Shown in pieces: positions 50,187-58,795 of a stretch of 64,000 nucleotides of DNA; the stretch's first letter is position 1; every line of letters begins with the position of its first letter. A model generated the notes under the pieces. It searched no databases. It had not been told where the DNA came from and saw only the letters and a list, made by a program, of their open reading frames with translations. The position numbers and the translations under genes were made by a program. Source of the stretch: Cronobacter dublinensis subsp. dublinensis LMG 23823 (lineage in GTDB: Bacteria; Pseudomonadota; Gammaproteobacteria; Enterobacterales; Enterobacteriaceae); contig NZ_CP012266.1 in the NCBI RefSeq assembly GCF_001277235.1, positions 3,534,001 through 3,598,000 of the forward strand, read 5' to 3'.

Positions 50187-51473
50187 ATGGAAACGACTCA
50201 AACCGGCAACATGGCTACCGCGGCGAAGAGCGGCGCGTGGCGCAAAACCGATACCATGTGGATGCTTGGCCTGTATGGCACGGCGATTGGCGCAGGCGTG
50301 CTTTTCCTGCCAATCAACGCAGGCGTAGGCGGCCTTATCCCCCTCATTATCATGGCGATCCTCGCCTTCCCGATGACCTTCTTCGCGCACCGCGCCCTTA
50401 CCCGTTTTGTTCTCTCCGGTAAAAATCCGGGCGAGGATATCACCGAAGTCGTGGAAGAACACTTCGGCGTCGGCGCAGGTAAAGTCATCACCCTGCTCTA
50501 CTTCTTCGCGATCTATCCGATCCTGCTGATGTACAGCGTGGCTATCACCAACACCGTTGACAGCTTTATTACCCACCAGTTGGGTCTGGCGTCTCCGCCG
50601 CGCGCTATCCTGTCGCTGATCCTCATCATCGGCATGATGACCATCGTTCGCTTCGGCGAGCATATGATCGTGAAAGCGATGAGCGTACTGGTGTTCCCGT
50701 TCGTGGCCGTGCTGATGCTGATGGCCTGCTTCCTGATCCCGAACTGGAGCGGTGCTGCGCTGGAAACCCTCTCTTTCAGCCACGCCTCTACGGGTAACGG
50801 TCTGCTGATGACCCTGTGGCTCGCGATCCCGGTCATGGTGTTCTCCTTCAACCACTCGCCGATCATCTCCGCTTTCGCCGTGGCGAAACGTGAAGAGTAC
50901 GGTGTTGAAGCTGAGAAAAAATGCTCCCGCATCCTGGCTTACGCGCACATCATGATGGTCGTGACCGTCATGTTCTTCGTGTTCAGCTGCGTACTGAGCC
51001 TGACCCCGGAAAACCTGGCGGAAGCGAAAGCACAGAACATCACGATTCTTTCTTACCTGGCTAACCACTTCAACGTGCCGGTTATCGCCTGGGTGGGCCC
51101 GATTATCGCTATCATCGCCATCACCAAATCCTTCCTCGGCCACTACCTGGGCGCGCGTGAAGGCTTTAACGGCATGGTGATTAAATCGCTGCGCGGCCGT
51201 GGCAAAACCATCGAAGTGAACAAACTGAACCGCATCACCGCGCTGTTCATGCTGATCACCACCTGGATTGTTGCCACGCTGAACCCGAGCATCCTCGGCA
51301 TGATCGAAACGCTGGGCGGCCCGATTATCGCGATGATCCTGTTCCTGATGCCGATGTACGCGATTGCGCGAGTCCCGGCCATGCGTAAATACAGCGGCCA
51401 CGTCAGCAACGTTTTCGTAACGTTGATGGGTCTTATCGCTATCTCCGCTATCTTCTACTCGCTCTTCAGCTAA
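50187..51473 (+). CDS. sdaC: Serine/proton symporter SdaC
   Basis: SdaC is an inner-membrane L-serine transporter of the HAAAP family. The 428-residue protein has about 11 hydrophobic segments (for example GLYGTAIGAGVLFLPINAGVGG and WLAIPVMVFSFNHSPIISAFAVA). I chose the ATG at 50187 (METTQTGNMATAAKSGAW) after AGGAGATACACAG; the upstream frame adds only eight residues. It feeds serine to SdaB, encoded 66 bases downstream. A GC-rich stem lies between them (about 51483-51503). Confidence 0.98.
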   Translation: METTQTGNMATAAKSGAWRKTDTMWMLGLYGTAIGAGVLFLPINAGVGGLIPLIIMAILAFPMTFFAHRALTRFVLSGKNPGEDITEVVEEHFGVGAGKVITLLYFFAIYPILLMYSVAITNTVDSFITHQLGLASPPRAILSLILIIGMMTIVRFGEHMIVKAMSVLVFPFVAVLMLMACFLIPNWSGAALETLSFSHASTGNGLLMTLWLAIPVMVFSFNHSPIISAFAVAKREEYGVEAEKKCSRILAYAHIMMVVTVMFFVFSCVLSLTPENLAEAKAQNITILSYLANHFNVPVIAWVGPIIAIIAITKSFLGHYLGAREGFNGMVIKSLRGRGKTIEVNKLNRITALFMLITTWIVATLNPSILGMIETLGGPIIAMILFLMPMYAIARVPAMRKYSGHVSNVFVTLMGLIAISAIFYSLFS

Positions 51474-51539
51474 TCCTCTATCCGCGCCGCCGCCCGGCGG
51501 CGCGAGCCCTTCCCAGTTATTTATTCGACGGAATGCATC

Positions 51540-52907
51540 ATGATCAGCGTTTTTGATATTTTCAAAATCGGTATTGGTCCATCCAGTTCCCATACCGTAG
51601 GGCCGATGAAAGCGGGCAAACAGTTTACCGATGACCTTATCGCGCAGCGCCTGCTGGAGAAGGTCACCAAAGTGGTGGTGGATGTTTACGGCTCCCTGTC
51701 GCTGACCGGCAAAGGCCACCACACCGATATCGCCATTATTATGGGTCTCGCCGGCAACCTGCCGGACACTGTCGACATCGACTCTATCCCGGGTTTTATT
51801 CAGGACGTCAATACGCACAGCCGCCTGATGCTTGCCGGTGGCGCGCATGAAGTCGCGTTCCCGGTTGATCAATGCATGAATTTCCATGCTGATAACCTGC
51901 CGCTGCACGAAAACGGTATGCGTATCACGGCGCTCGCGAACGACGAGGTGATCTACAGCCAGACGTATTACTCCATCGGCGGCGGTTTTATCGTCGACGA
52001 AGCGCACTTCGGCCAGACGCAAACCTCTACCACGCCGGTCCCGTACCCGTACAAAACGGCGGCGGATCTTCAGCGTCACTGCCGTGAAACCGGGCTCTCG
52101 CTCTCCGGCCTGATGATGAAAAACGAGCTGGCGCTGCACAGCAAAGAAGCGCTGGAAGCGCATTTCACGCAGGTGTGGGACGTCATGCGCGGCGGCATTG
52201 AGCGCGGCACCACGACCGAAGGCGTCCTGCCCGGTAAGCTGCGCGTTCCGCGTCGCGCCGCCGCGCTGCGCCGTATGCTGGTCAGCCACGACAAAACCGA
52301 CGCCGACCCGATGAACGTTGTCGACTGGATTAACATGTTCGCGCTGGCGGTTAACGAAGAGAACGCCGCAGGCGGTCGCGTCGTTACCGCACCCACCAAC
52401 GGGGCCTGCGGGATTGTTCCGGCCGTGCTCGCGTACTACGACAAGTTTATCCGCGAAGTGAATGCTAACTCGCTGGCGCGCTACCTGCTGGTGGCGAGCG
52501 CGATTGGCTCACTCTATAAGATGAACGCGTCCATCTCTGGCGCCGAAGTAGGCTGCCAGGGTGAGGTGGGCGTCGCCTGTTCGATGGCGGCGGCAGGTCT
52601 CGCGGAGCTGCTTGGCGGCAGCCCGGCGCAGGTTTGCATCGCGGCGGAAATCGGCATGGAGCATAACCTCGGCCTCACCTGCGACCCGGTCGCGGGCCAG
52701 GTACAGGTACCGTGCATCGAGCGCAACGCGATTGCCTCGGTGAAAGCCGTCAATGCCGCGCGTATGGCGCTGCGCCGCACCAGCGAACCGCGCGTCTGCC
52801 TCGATAAAGTCATCGAAACCATGTTCGAAACCGGCAAAGACATGAACGCCCGCTACCGCGAAACGTCTCGCGGGGGGCTTGCGGTCAAAGTGGTCGCCTG
52901 CGATTAA
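51540..52907 (+). CDS. sdaB: L-serine dehydratase 2
   Basis: SdaB deaminates L-serine to pyruvate with an oxygen-sensitive [4Fe-4S] cluster. The 455-residue one-chain form starts MISVFDIFKIGIGPSSSHTVGPMKAG. The alpha part contains the cluster cysteines in TNGACGIVPAVLAYY, GCQGEVGVACSMAAA and LTCDPVAGQVQVPCIERNA. With sdaC it forms a serine uptake and breakdown unit. Confidence 0.98.
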   Translation: MISVFDIFKIGIGPSSSHTVGPMKAGKQFTDDLIAQRLLEKVTKVVVDVYGSLSLTGKGHHTDIAIIMGLAGNLPDTVDIDSIPGFIQDVNTHSRLMLAGGAHEVAFPVDQCMNFHADNLPLHENGMRITALANDEVIYSQTYYSIGGGFIVDEAHFGQTQTSTTPVPYPYKTAADLQRHCRETGLSLSGLMMKNELALHSKEALEAHFTQVWDVMRGGIERGTTTEGVLPGKLRVPRRAAALRRMLVSHDKTDADPMNVVDWINMFALAVNEENAAGGRVVTAPTNGACGIVPAVLAYYDKFIREVNANSLARYLLVASAIGSLYKMNASISGAEVGCQGEVGVACSMAAAGLAELLGGSPAQVCIAAEIGMEHNLGLTCDPVAGQVQVPCIERNAIASVKAVNAARMALRRTSEPRVCLDKVIETMFETGKDMNARYRETSRGGLAVKVVACD

Positions 52908-52918
52908 CTTACTCTCTC

Positions 52919-52944
52919 CGCCCTGTTCGCAGGGCGTTTTTTTG
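52919..52944 (+). terminator. Terminator after sdaB
   Basis: CGCCCTG and CAGGGCG form a stem around TTCG, followed by seven T. It ends the sdaC-sdaB operon. Confidence 0.9.
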
Positions 52945-53036
52945 CGCGTTATCTTCCTGAATCCGCTCCCCTTTCTGGTGAGCATTAACCGAAAATGTTA
53001 CGGTAACGGCTTCTTACGTTCGCAAGGTAAGCCGCC

Positions 53037-53792
53037 ATGCCTGTTCATTTGCTGATTGTCGATGCGCTCAACCTCATCCGCCGCATACACGCGGTGCAGG
53101 GAACACCGTGTGTCGATACCTGCCTGCATGCGCTGGAGCAACTGCTGGGCAACAGCCAGCCGACGCATGCCGTCGCGGTGTTTGATGATGAAGCCCGCGC
53201 GCAGGGTTGGCGTCATCAGCTCCTGCCCGATTACAAAGCCGGACGCCCGCCGATGCCTGACGATCTCCATCAGGAAATGCCCGCGCTGCGCGAGGCGTTT
53301 ACCCTCCGCGGCGTTCCCTGCTGGCATGTCGAAGGCAACGAGGCCGACGATCTCGCCGCTACGCTCGCCGTGAAGGTGGCCGCCGCAGGCCATGAAGCGA
53401 CCATCGTGTCCACCGACAAGGGCTATTGCCAGCTGCTGCGCCCGGAAATTCGCATTCGCGACTACTTTCAGAAACGCTGGCTGGATGCGCCGTTTATCGC
53501 CAGTGAATATGGCGTCGCGCCAGAGAGACTGGCGGATTTCTGGGGGCTTGCCGGGATAAGCAGCTCGAAAATTCCGGGCGTCGCGGGGATCGGACCGAAA
53601 AGCGCCACGCAGTTGATTAATGATTTCGGTACACTGGAATCGCTCTACCAGCGGCTCGATGAAGTGCCGGAGAAGTGGCGTAAAAAGCTTGAGGCGCATC
53701 GCGAAAGCGCGTTTATCTGCCGCCAGGTGGCGACGCTGAAGACCGATTTACAGCTCGACGGGAATTTGCAGCAGCTGCGCCTGAAGGGGTAG
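53037..53792 (+). CDS. xni: Flap endonuclease Xni (ExoIX)
   Basis: Xni is a 251-residue FEN-type nuclease related to the 5'-nuclease domain of DNA polymerase I. The metal-site aspartates are visible in LLIVDALNLIRRIH, VAVFDDEARAQG and EGNEADDLAATLA, and the K+-binding helix-hairpin-helix GVAGIGPKSATQLINDFG is conserved. The E. coli protein lacks the third pair of metal-ligand Asp residues; this one looks the same type. Confidence 0.96.
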   Translation: MPVHLLIVDALNLIRRIHAVQGTPCVDTCLHALEQLLGNSQPTHAVAVFDDEARAQGWRHQLLPDYKAGRPPMPDDLHQEMPALREAFTLRGVPCWHVEGNEADDLAATLAVKVAAAGHEATIVSTDKGYCQLLRPEIRIRDYFQKRWLDAPFIASEYGVAPERLADFWGLAGISSSKIPGVAGIGPKSATQLINDFGTLESLYQRLDEVPEKWRKKLEAHRESAFICRQVATLKTDLQLDGNLQQLRLKG

Positions 53793-53809
53793 TTCAGGGG
53801 CATTAAAAA

Positions 53810-53887
53810 GGCGGGTGCGCTCACGCTTACCCGCCCTACACAAACCAGGATAACTATCCTCGGGCGGGTAAGCGCAGCGCACCCGCC
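53810..53887. repeat. REP-like inverted pair between xni and rlmM
   Basis: GGCGGGT...ACCCGCC occurs at 53810-53835 and, inverted, at 53863-53887 (inner GCGCTCACGCTT and AAGCGCAGCGC). A third, partial unit (GTAGGCCGGATAAACGCTGCGCTCCCGCC-like) lies at 53898-53926. It is the clearest BIME-like cluster of the window and separates two convergent genes. Confidence 0.8.
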
Positions 53888-53936
53888 ATTTAAAAATGTA
53901 GGCCGGATAAACGCTGCGCTCCCGCCACGCGCGCCT

Positions 53937-55037
53937 TTATCGCTCGTCGCGACGCCCGCCGACGGCGGCCCACCAGCGGCGCACGTGAACGGTCACTTCT
54001 TCACGGTCGTGATAGAGCTGGCGCGCCTGGATCTGCGCGTTAATGCCGTGCGCGTCGAGCTGCTCCTGAATCGAGGCGATATTCTGCGACACCTCTTCAT
54101 AGCGCTTTTTCATTGGCAGCTTGAGGTTGAAAATGGTTTCGCGACACCAGCCGTTCACCAGCCACTGCGCCATCAGCGCCGCCACTTTGGCAGGCTTCTC
54201 CACCATGTCGCACACCATCCAGGTGATATTGCTGCGGGTCGGGCGGTATTTAAAGCCGTCTTCGCGAAGCCACGTCACCTGGCCGGTATCCATCAGGCTC
54301 TGCGCCATCGGGCCGTTATCGACAGATGACACCCACATGTTGCGTTTCACCAGCTGATACGTCCAGCCGCCAGGGCATGCGCCCAGATCCACAGCGTACA
54401 TCCCGTTAGCCAGGCGCTCATCCCACTCATCCGCCGGGATAAACACATGAAACGCCTCTTCAAGCTTTAGCGTCGAGCGGCTTGGCGCATCCGCCGGGAA
54501 CTTCAGGCGCGGAATGCCCATGTAAAACGGTGAATTGTTATTAGTGTAGGAATAGCCCGTGTAGCAGCAGCCCGGCGCGATGAAAAACACATGCACCACC
54601 GGGCGTTTAGGGGTTTCGAAATTCGCCAGAATGGATGCTTCGCGAAGCGCGGCGCGCAGCGGAACGGTGAATTTGCGGCAGAACTTCATCAGCTCTTTGC
54701 TTTCGTTGGTGTCCGCCACTTCAACCCGCAGTTCGCCGCCCTTCTCCACGACGCCCTGCAACATGCCGACAATCGGCGTAACGCGATCTTCAGGCGGCAG
54801 ATTCTGTAAAAGCTCGCCTGCCACAAACATCTGGCGGGCAAAAATCAGCGAGCTGAACGGCAGTTCGCGGGCCAGCTTATCGGCCTCTTCAGCCTGATAG
54901 CATTCGAAAATCACATAGCCGCTGTTTTCTTTCACGCGGGCGAAACCAAAAAAGCCTTGCTGCGCTGCTTTGTCGGTTATCTCTGCCGCACATTCTTTCT
55001 CAAAACCCTGACGGCAGTACAAAATGACCTTATTCAT
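53937..55037 (-). CDS. rlmM: 23S rRNA (cytidine2498-2'-O)-methyltransferase
   Basis: RlmM methylates the 2'-OH of C2498 in 23S rRNA. The 366-residue protein has an N-terminal THUMP-like domain and a C-terminal Rossmann methyltransferase with the SAM motif AVDLGACPGGWTYQL and the catalytic K-D-K-E residues in the family pattern (VCDMVEKPAKVAALMAQWL). It overlaps ygdD by 8 bases. Confidence 0.97.
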   Translation of the reverse strand: MNKVILYCRQGFEKECAAEITDKAAQQGFFGFARVKENSGYVIFECYQAEEADKLARELPFSSLIFARQMFVAGELLQNLPPEDRVTPIVGMLQGVVEKGGELRVEVADTNESKELMKFCRKFTVPLRAALREASILANFETPKRPVVHVFFIAPGCCYTGYSYTNNNSPFYMGIPRLKFPADAPSRSTLKLEEAFHVFIPADEWDERLANGMYAVDLGACPGGWTYQLVKRNMWVSSVDNGPMAQSLMDTGQVTWLREDGFKYRPTRSNITWMVCDMVEKPAKVAALMAQWLVNGWCRETIFNLKLPMKKRYEEVSQNIASIQEQLDAHGINAQIQARQLYHDREEVTVHVRRWWAAVGGRRDER

Positions 55038-55425
55038 GAACCGAACCTTTACGCTTCAGACGCACCGCGCCAATTAACATTAATACCCAACCGGCCAGAA
55101 AACTTACGCCGCCGACCGGCGTAACGAAGGCCCATAAATGCAGATGTGAAAGCGCCAGACAGTAGAGGCTGCCGCTAAAAAGCACCGTGCCGAGCGCCAG
55201 GAACACGCTGCTCCAGTAAAACCAAATGCTGATGCGCCGCTGCATCGCGACCGCCAGTCCAAAAATCGCGAGCGTATGAAACGCCTGATATTCAAGGCCG
55301 GTTTGTATCCAGCCCATCTCAGCCGCGCCGAGGGTCTGGCGTAATACATGCGCGCCAAAAGCGCCCAGCGCAACGAAAACAAAGCCACTGATTGAGGCAA
55401 AAATCAGCATAAAACGGCTGGTCAT
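55030..55425 (-). CDS. ygdD: YgdD, DUF423 inner-membrane protein
   Basis: A 131-residue protein of the DUF423 family with four membrane helices (for example MLIFASISGFVFVALGAFGAH and FLAGWVLMLIGAVRL). The function is unknown. It lies between rlmM (overlap of 8 bases) and gcvA, the E. coli arrangement. Confidence 0.95.
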   Translation of the reverse strand: MTSRFMLIFASISGFVFVALGAFGAHVLRQTLGAAEMGWIQTGLEYQAFHTLAIFGLAVAMQRRISIWFYWSSVFLALGTVLFSGSLYCLALSHLHLWAFVTPVGGVSFLAGWVLMLIGAVRLKRKGSVHE

Positions 55426-55470
55426 GATGTAACCCTACAGTAAGGCGCGCCAGACGCGCGCGAATCATCG

Positions 55471-56388
55471 TTATTGTTCATAGCGAAAACGGAATTTTTC
55501 TTGCTCGCTCGCCGCTTTCGCCAGTATCCATTGCCGAAAGGCCGCTATTTTACCCAGTTCTGCCTGGCTGTCATGACAAACCAGATAAAAGGCGTTTTTA
55601 CTCACCAGCACATCATTGAACGGGCAGACCAGGCGGCCTGCTTCGATTTCCGTCTGGGCCATGACATTGTTGGCGAGCGCCACGCCCTGGCCGTGAATGG
55701 CCGCCTGCAGCACCATCGCGCTGTGGCTGAAAATCGGCCCCTGCTGGACATTAATATGATTAAGACCAAGCTGGCGCGTATAAGTTTGCCAGTCGCGACG
55801 TGACGCGTCATGCAGAAGCGTGTGGCGGGCTAAATCTTCCGGCGCTTTTAATGGCTTATCGCCCGTGAGCAGCAGCGGCGAACAGACCGGCAGCAGATAT
55901 TCGGCGTAGAGTTTCTCCACCCGCAGCCCCGGCCAGTTGCCGCGACCATAGAAAATCGCCACGTCCACATCGTCGGCAAGCTTATCTTCCTGCCGGTCTA
56001 CCGCCTGAATACGCACGTCGATGCCCGGCCAGCTGCTGTTAAAGCTCGACAGCCGCGGCACCAGCCAGTGGATAGCAAAGCTTGGCAACAGGCTGACGGT
56101 GAGCGCGCCTTTCGCGCTGCGGGCCTGCAGCTTGCGCGTCGCTTCCGTCAGCTGGGAGAATATCTCTTTGATGTCCTGAAAATAGCTCTGCCCCTCTTCG
56201 GTTAACAGAAGAGAACGGTTGCGTCGACGGAATAGTTTCAGCCCAAGAAAATCTTCTAATGATTTTATCTGATGGCTGACGGCAGCTTGGGTGACAAAGA
56301 GCTCTTCGGCAGCTTTCGTGAAGCTTAAATGGCGCGCGGCAGCATCAAAAACACGTAATGCGTTTAACGGCGGTAATCGCTTGGACAT
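55471..56388 (-). CDS. gcvA: LysR-type regulator GcvA
   Basis: GcvA regulates the glycine cleavage operon and activates the divergent gcvB RNA when glycine is high. The 305-residue protein begins MSKRLPPLNALRVFDAAARHLSFTKAAEELFVTQAAVSHQIKSLEDFLG, a textbook LysR helix-turn-helix, and keeps the C-terminal effector domain. The divergent gap to gcvB (56389-56515) contains CTAAT-type GcvA half-sites such as ATTAG at 56444-56448. Confidence 0.98.
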   Translation of the reverse strand: MSKRLPPLNALRVFDAAARHLSFTKAAEELFVTQAAVSHQIKSLEDFLGLKLFRRRNRSLLLTEEGQSYFQDIKEIFSQLTEATRKLQARSAKGALTVSLLPSFAIHWLVPRLSSFNSSWPGIDVRIQAVDRQEDKLADDVDVAIFYGRGNWPGLRVEKLYAEYLLPVCSPLLLTGDKPLKAPEDLARHTLLHDASRRDWQTYTRQLGLNHINVQQGPIFSHSAMVLQAAIHGQGVALANNVMAQTEIEAGRLVCPFNDVLVSKNAFYLVCHDSQAELGKIAAFRQWILAKAASEQEKFRFRYEQ

Positions 56389-56480
56389 GATGTTTGGCTT
56401 ATGTGTAAATGCGTATTAACAAACGAGAAACAAGTCGTCACCCATTAGTTTTTTTTATCTGAGCCATTATAATTTGTCCG

Positions 56481-56509
56481 TTGAGGAACTACCAGCAAAT
56501 ACCTATAGT
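56481..56509 (+). promoter_or_regulatory. gcvB promoter
   Basis: TTGAGG (56481-56486) and TATAGT (56504-56509) are spaced by 17 bases and lie 6 bases before the RNA start. The region upstream has GcvA half-sites. Confidence 0.85.
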
Positions 56510-56515
56510 GGCGGC

Positions 56516-56718
56516 ACTTCCTGAGCCGGAACGAAAAGTCTTTAGGAATGAGAGTTCTGGAGGGCTTTTGGCTTACGGTTGTGATGTTGTGTTGTTGTGT
56601 TTGCATTTGGTCTGCGATTCAGACCATCGTAGCTACGCTACTCTTTTCACTTCCTGTACATTTACCCTGTCTGTCCATAGTGATTAATGTAGCACCGCAC
56701 TTTGCGGTGCTTTTTTTT
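56516..56718 (+). ncRNA. gcvB: GcvB small RNA
   Basis: GcvB is an Hfq-dependent small RNA that represses many amino-acid and peptide transporters. The segment starts ACTTCCTGAGCCGGAACG and contains the conserved G/U-rich target-binding region (TTGTGATGTTGTGTTGTTGTG), as in E. coli. The terminator stem GCACCGC/GCGGTGC with T-run ends near 56718. The loops between 56540 and 56575 differ from E. coli. It is divergent from gcvA and convergent with ygdI. Confidence 0.95.
56693..56718 (+). terminator. gcvB terminator
   Basis: GCACCGCA and TGCGGTGC form the stem, followed by eight T. It ends 10 bases before the ygdI stop codon. Confidence 0.9.
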
Positions 56719-56728
56719 GCCTGCGCGA

Positions 56729-56956
56729 TTATTTCTCCAGCGCAACCATCTCTTTCACGTCAGTACGGTTGATCTGCTGCTGGTTACCGTTGGCATCTTT
56801 ATATTTGATCATGCCGGTATCATCGTCAGTTTTCGGTTTCCCGTCGGTCACAATCGAACGACCGTCATTGGTGTGCATCACATAGTTAGGACCGGAACAG
56901 GCGCTCAGAGCAAAAGTCATCATACATGCTGATACTACAGCGGCAAGTTTATTCAT
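56729..56956 (-). CDS. ygdI: YgdI/YgdR family lipoprotein
   Basis: A 75-residue lipoprotein with signal peptide MNKLAAVVSACMMTFALSAC (lipobox LSAC, Cys20) and the YgdI-type domain NYVMHTNDGRSIVTDGKPKTDDDTGMIKY, an SH3-like fold. Function unknown. It lies between gcvB and csdA as in E. coli. Confidence 0.95.
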   Translation of the reverse strand: MNKLAAVVSACMMTFALSACSGPNYVMHTNDGRSIVTDGKPKTDDDTGMIKYKDANGNQQQINRTDVKEMVALEK

Positions 56957-57148
56957 GGTTCTTCTCCTTTAGAGTTTAATGCTATGTAAACTTTGTCTGC
57001 TAACAGGCTGAAATATTCACCTAACACTATTCAGCATAACCTGCTTTCATCCGTTTGCCAGAATAAACAGACTTATCCGATGGTTATCAATGACCTTGTT
57101 TACGGGCGTTAAATGGGCGACGATCGCAAGACTGGAAAGAGGAGTATC

Positions 57149-58351
57149 ATGAAAGCATTTAGTCCTGTCGTGTTTCGTGCGCAGTTCCCTTCGCTGACCG
57201 ACGCCGTGTATCTCGACAGCGCCGCCACGGCGCTTAAACCGCTGGCCGTGATTGAAGCCAGCCAGCAGTTTTATTCGCTGAGCGCGGGGAATGTCCACCG
57301 CAGCCAGTTTGCCGAAGCGCAGCGCCTCACCGCGCGCTATGAAGCCGCCCGTGAAAGCGTCGCGCGTTTCATTAACGCGCCGGACAGCCGCGATATCGTC
57401 TGGACGCGCGGCACGACCGAATCCATCAACATGATCGCCCAGTGCTACGCTCGCCCTCGCCTTGCGCCCGGCGATGAAATCATCGTCAGCGAAGCGGAGC
57501 ACCACGCCAATCTGGTGCCGTGGCTGATGGTGGCCGAGCAGACCGGCGCGACGGTCGTTAAACTCCCGCTTGGCGCCGATTACCTGCCCGATATCGCGGC
57601 GCTGCCCTCGCTGATTACCCCGCGCACGCGTCTGCTGGCGCTGGGCCAGATGTCCAACGTCACCGGCGGCTGTCCGGATCTCGCCCGCGCCATCGCGCTC
57701 GCCCATGCCGCGGATGCGGTGGTAGTGGTCGATGGCGCGCAGGGCGTGGTTCACTGCCCGCCGGATGTGCAGGCGCTGGACATCGATTTCTACGCCTTCT
57801 CCGGCCACAAACTTTATGGCCCGACCGGCATCGGCGTGCTGTATGGCAAAACCGCGCTGCTTGAGCAGATGTCTCCCTGGCTCGGCGGCGGGAAAATGGT
57901 CACCGAGGTCTCGTTTGACGGTTTTAAAACCCAGCCGGTGCCTTATCGCTTCGAGGCCGGCACGCCGAACGTCGCAGGCGTGATTGGGCTGAGCGCCGCG
58001 CTCGCCTGGCTTGAGGAGATCGATCTGGAACAAGCCGAGCGCTATAGCCGTGGGCTCGCGACGCTTGCCGAAGCGCAACTGTCAATGCGGCCCGGCTTTC
58101 GCTCATTCCGCTGTCAGGATTCAAGCGTGCTGGCGTTTGATTTCGCAGGCGTGCACCACAGCGATCTGGTGACGCTGCTTGCCGGGTCGGGTATCGCGCT
58201 GCGCGCCGGGCAACACTGCGCGCAGCCGCTGCTGGCGGCGCTTGGCGTCAGCGGCACGCTGCGCGCCTCGTTCGCGCCTTACAACACGCAACGCGACGTC
58301 GAGGCGCTCATCGCCGCTATCGACCGCGCGCTGGATATACTGGTGGATTAA
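57149..58351 (+). CDS. csdA: Cysteine desulfurase CsdA
   Basis: CsdA removes sulfur from cysteine and passes it to CsdE. The start at 57149 (MKAFSPVVFRAQFPSL), after GAAAGAGGAG, gives 400 residues. The PLP-binding Lys221 is in SGHKLYGP and the catalytic Cys357 in GQHCAQP. It is followed at once by csdE; the next gene tcdA uses this sulfur relay context for tRNA modification. Confidence 0.98.
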   Translation: MKAFSPVVFRAQFPSLTDAVYLDSAATALKPLAVIEASQQFYSLSAGNVHRSQFAEAQRLTARYEAARESVARFINAPDSRDIVWTRGTTESINMIAQCYARPRLAPGDEIIVSEAEHHANLVPWLMVAEQTGATVVKLPLGADYLPDIAALPSLITPRTRLLALGQMSNVTGGCPDLARAIALAHAADAVVVVDGAQGVVHCPPDVQALDIDFYAFSGHKLYGPTGIGVLYGKTALLEQMSPWLGGGKMVTEVSFDGFKTQPVPYRFEAGTPNVAGVIGLSAALAWLEEIDLEQAERYSRGLATLAEAQLSMRPGFRSFRCQDSSVLAFDFAGVHHSDLVTLLAGSGIALRAGQHCAQPLLAALGVSGTLRASFAPYNTQRDVEALIAAIDRALDILVD

Positions 58352-58795
58352 ATGACGACTGCATCTCTTGCCGGACATCCGTTCGGCATCACAGTAACGC
58401 CCGACACGCTGCGCCAGACGTTTGGCCCGTTAACGCAGTGGGAAGATAAATATCGCCAGCTTATTCTGCTGGGCAAACAGCTTCCGGCGCTGCCAGAGAC
58501 GTTAAAGCAGCAGGCGATGGAGATCCCCGGCTGCGAAAACCGGGTCTGGCTCGGTTATGAAAAGCGCCCCGACGGCAGCCTGCACTTCTTTGGCGACAGC
58601 GAGGGACGCATCGTGCGCGGGCTGCTGGCGGTCCTGCTCACCGCCGTGGAAGGCAATACAGCGCAGCAATTGCAGGCGCACGATCCGCTGGCGCTGTTTG
58701 ACGAGTTAGGGCTGCGCGCCCAGCTCAGCGCCTCGCGCAGCCAGGGGCTGGCCGCGCTGGCGCAGGCCGTTCAGGACATTGCCCGCAGCGTCTGA
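58352..58795 (+). CDS. csdE: Sulfur acceptor protein CsdE
   Basis: CsdE accepts sulfur from CsdA and increases its activity. It is a 147-residue SufE-like protein; the acceptor Cys61 lies in PGCENRVWLGY. The ATG follows the csdA stop directly, so the pair is co-translated. Confidence 0.97.
   Translation: MTTASLAGHPFGITVTPDTLRQTFGPLTQWEDKYRQLILLGKQLPALPETLKQQAMEIPGCENRVWLGYEKRPDGSLHFFGDSEGRIVRGLLAVLLTAVEGNTAQQLQAHDPLALFDELGLRAQLSASRSQGLAALAQAVQDIARSV

Noticed and set aside
50133..52289. A 718-codon open frame on the minus strand opposite sdaC and sdaB
   Set aside because: It is antisense to two certain genes, very rich in His, Arg, Asp and Gln, and has no ribosome site or domain. It reflects codon bias of the real genes.
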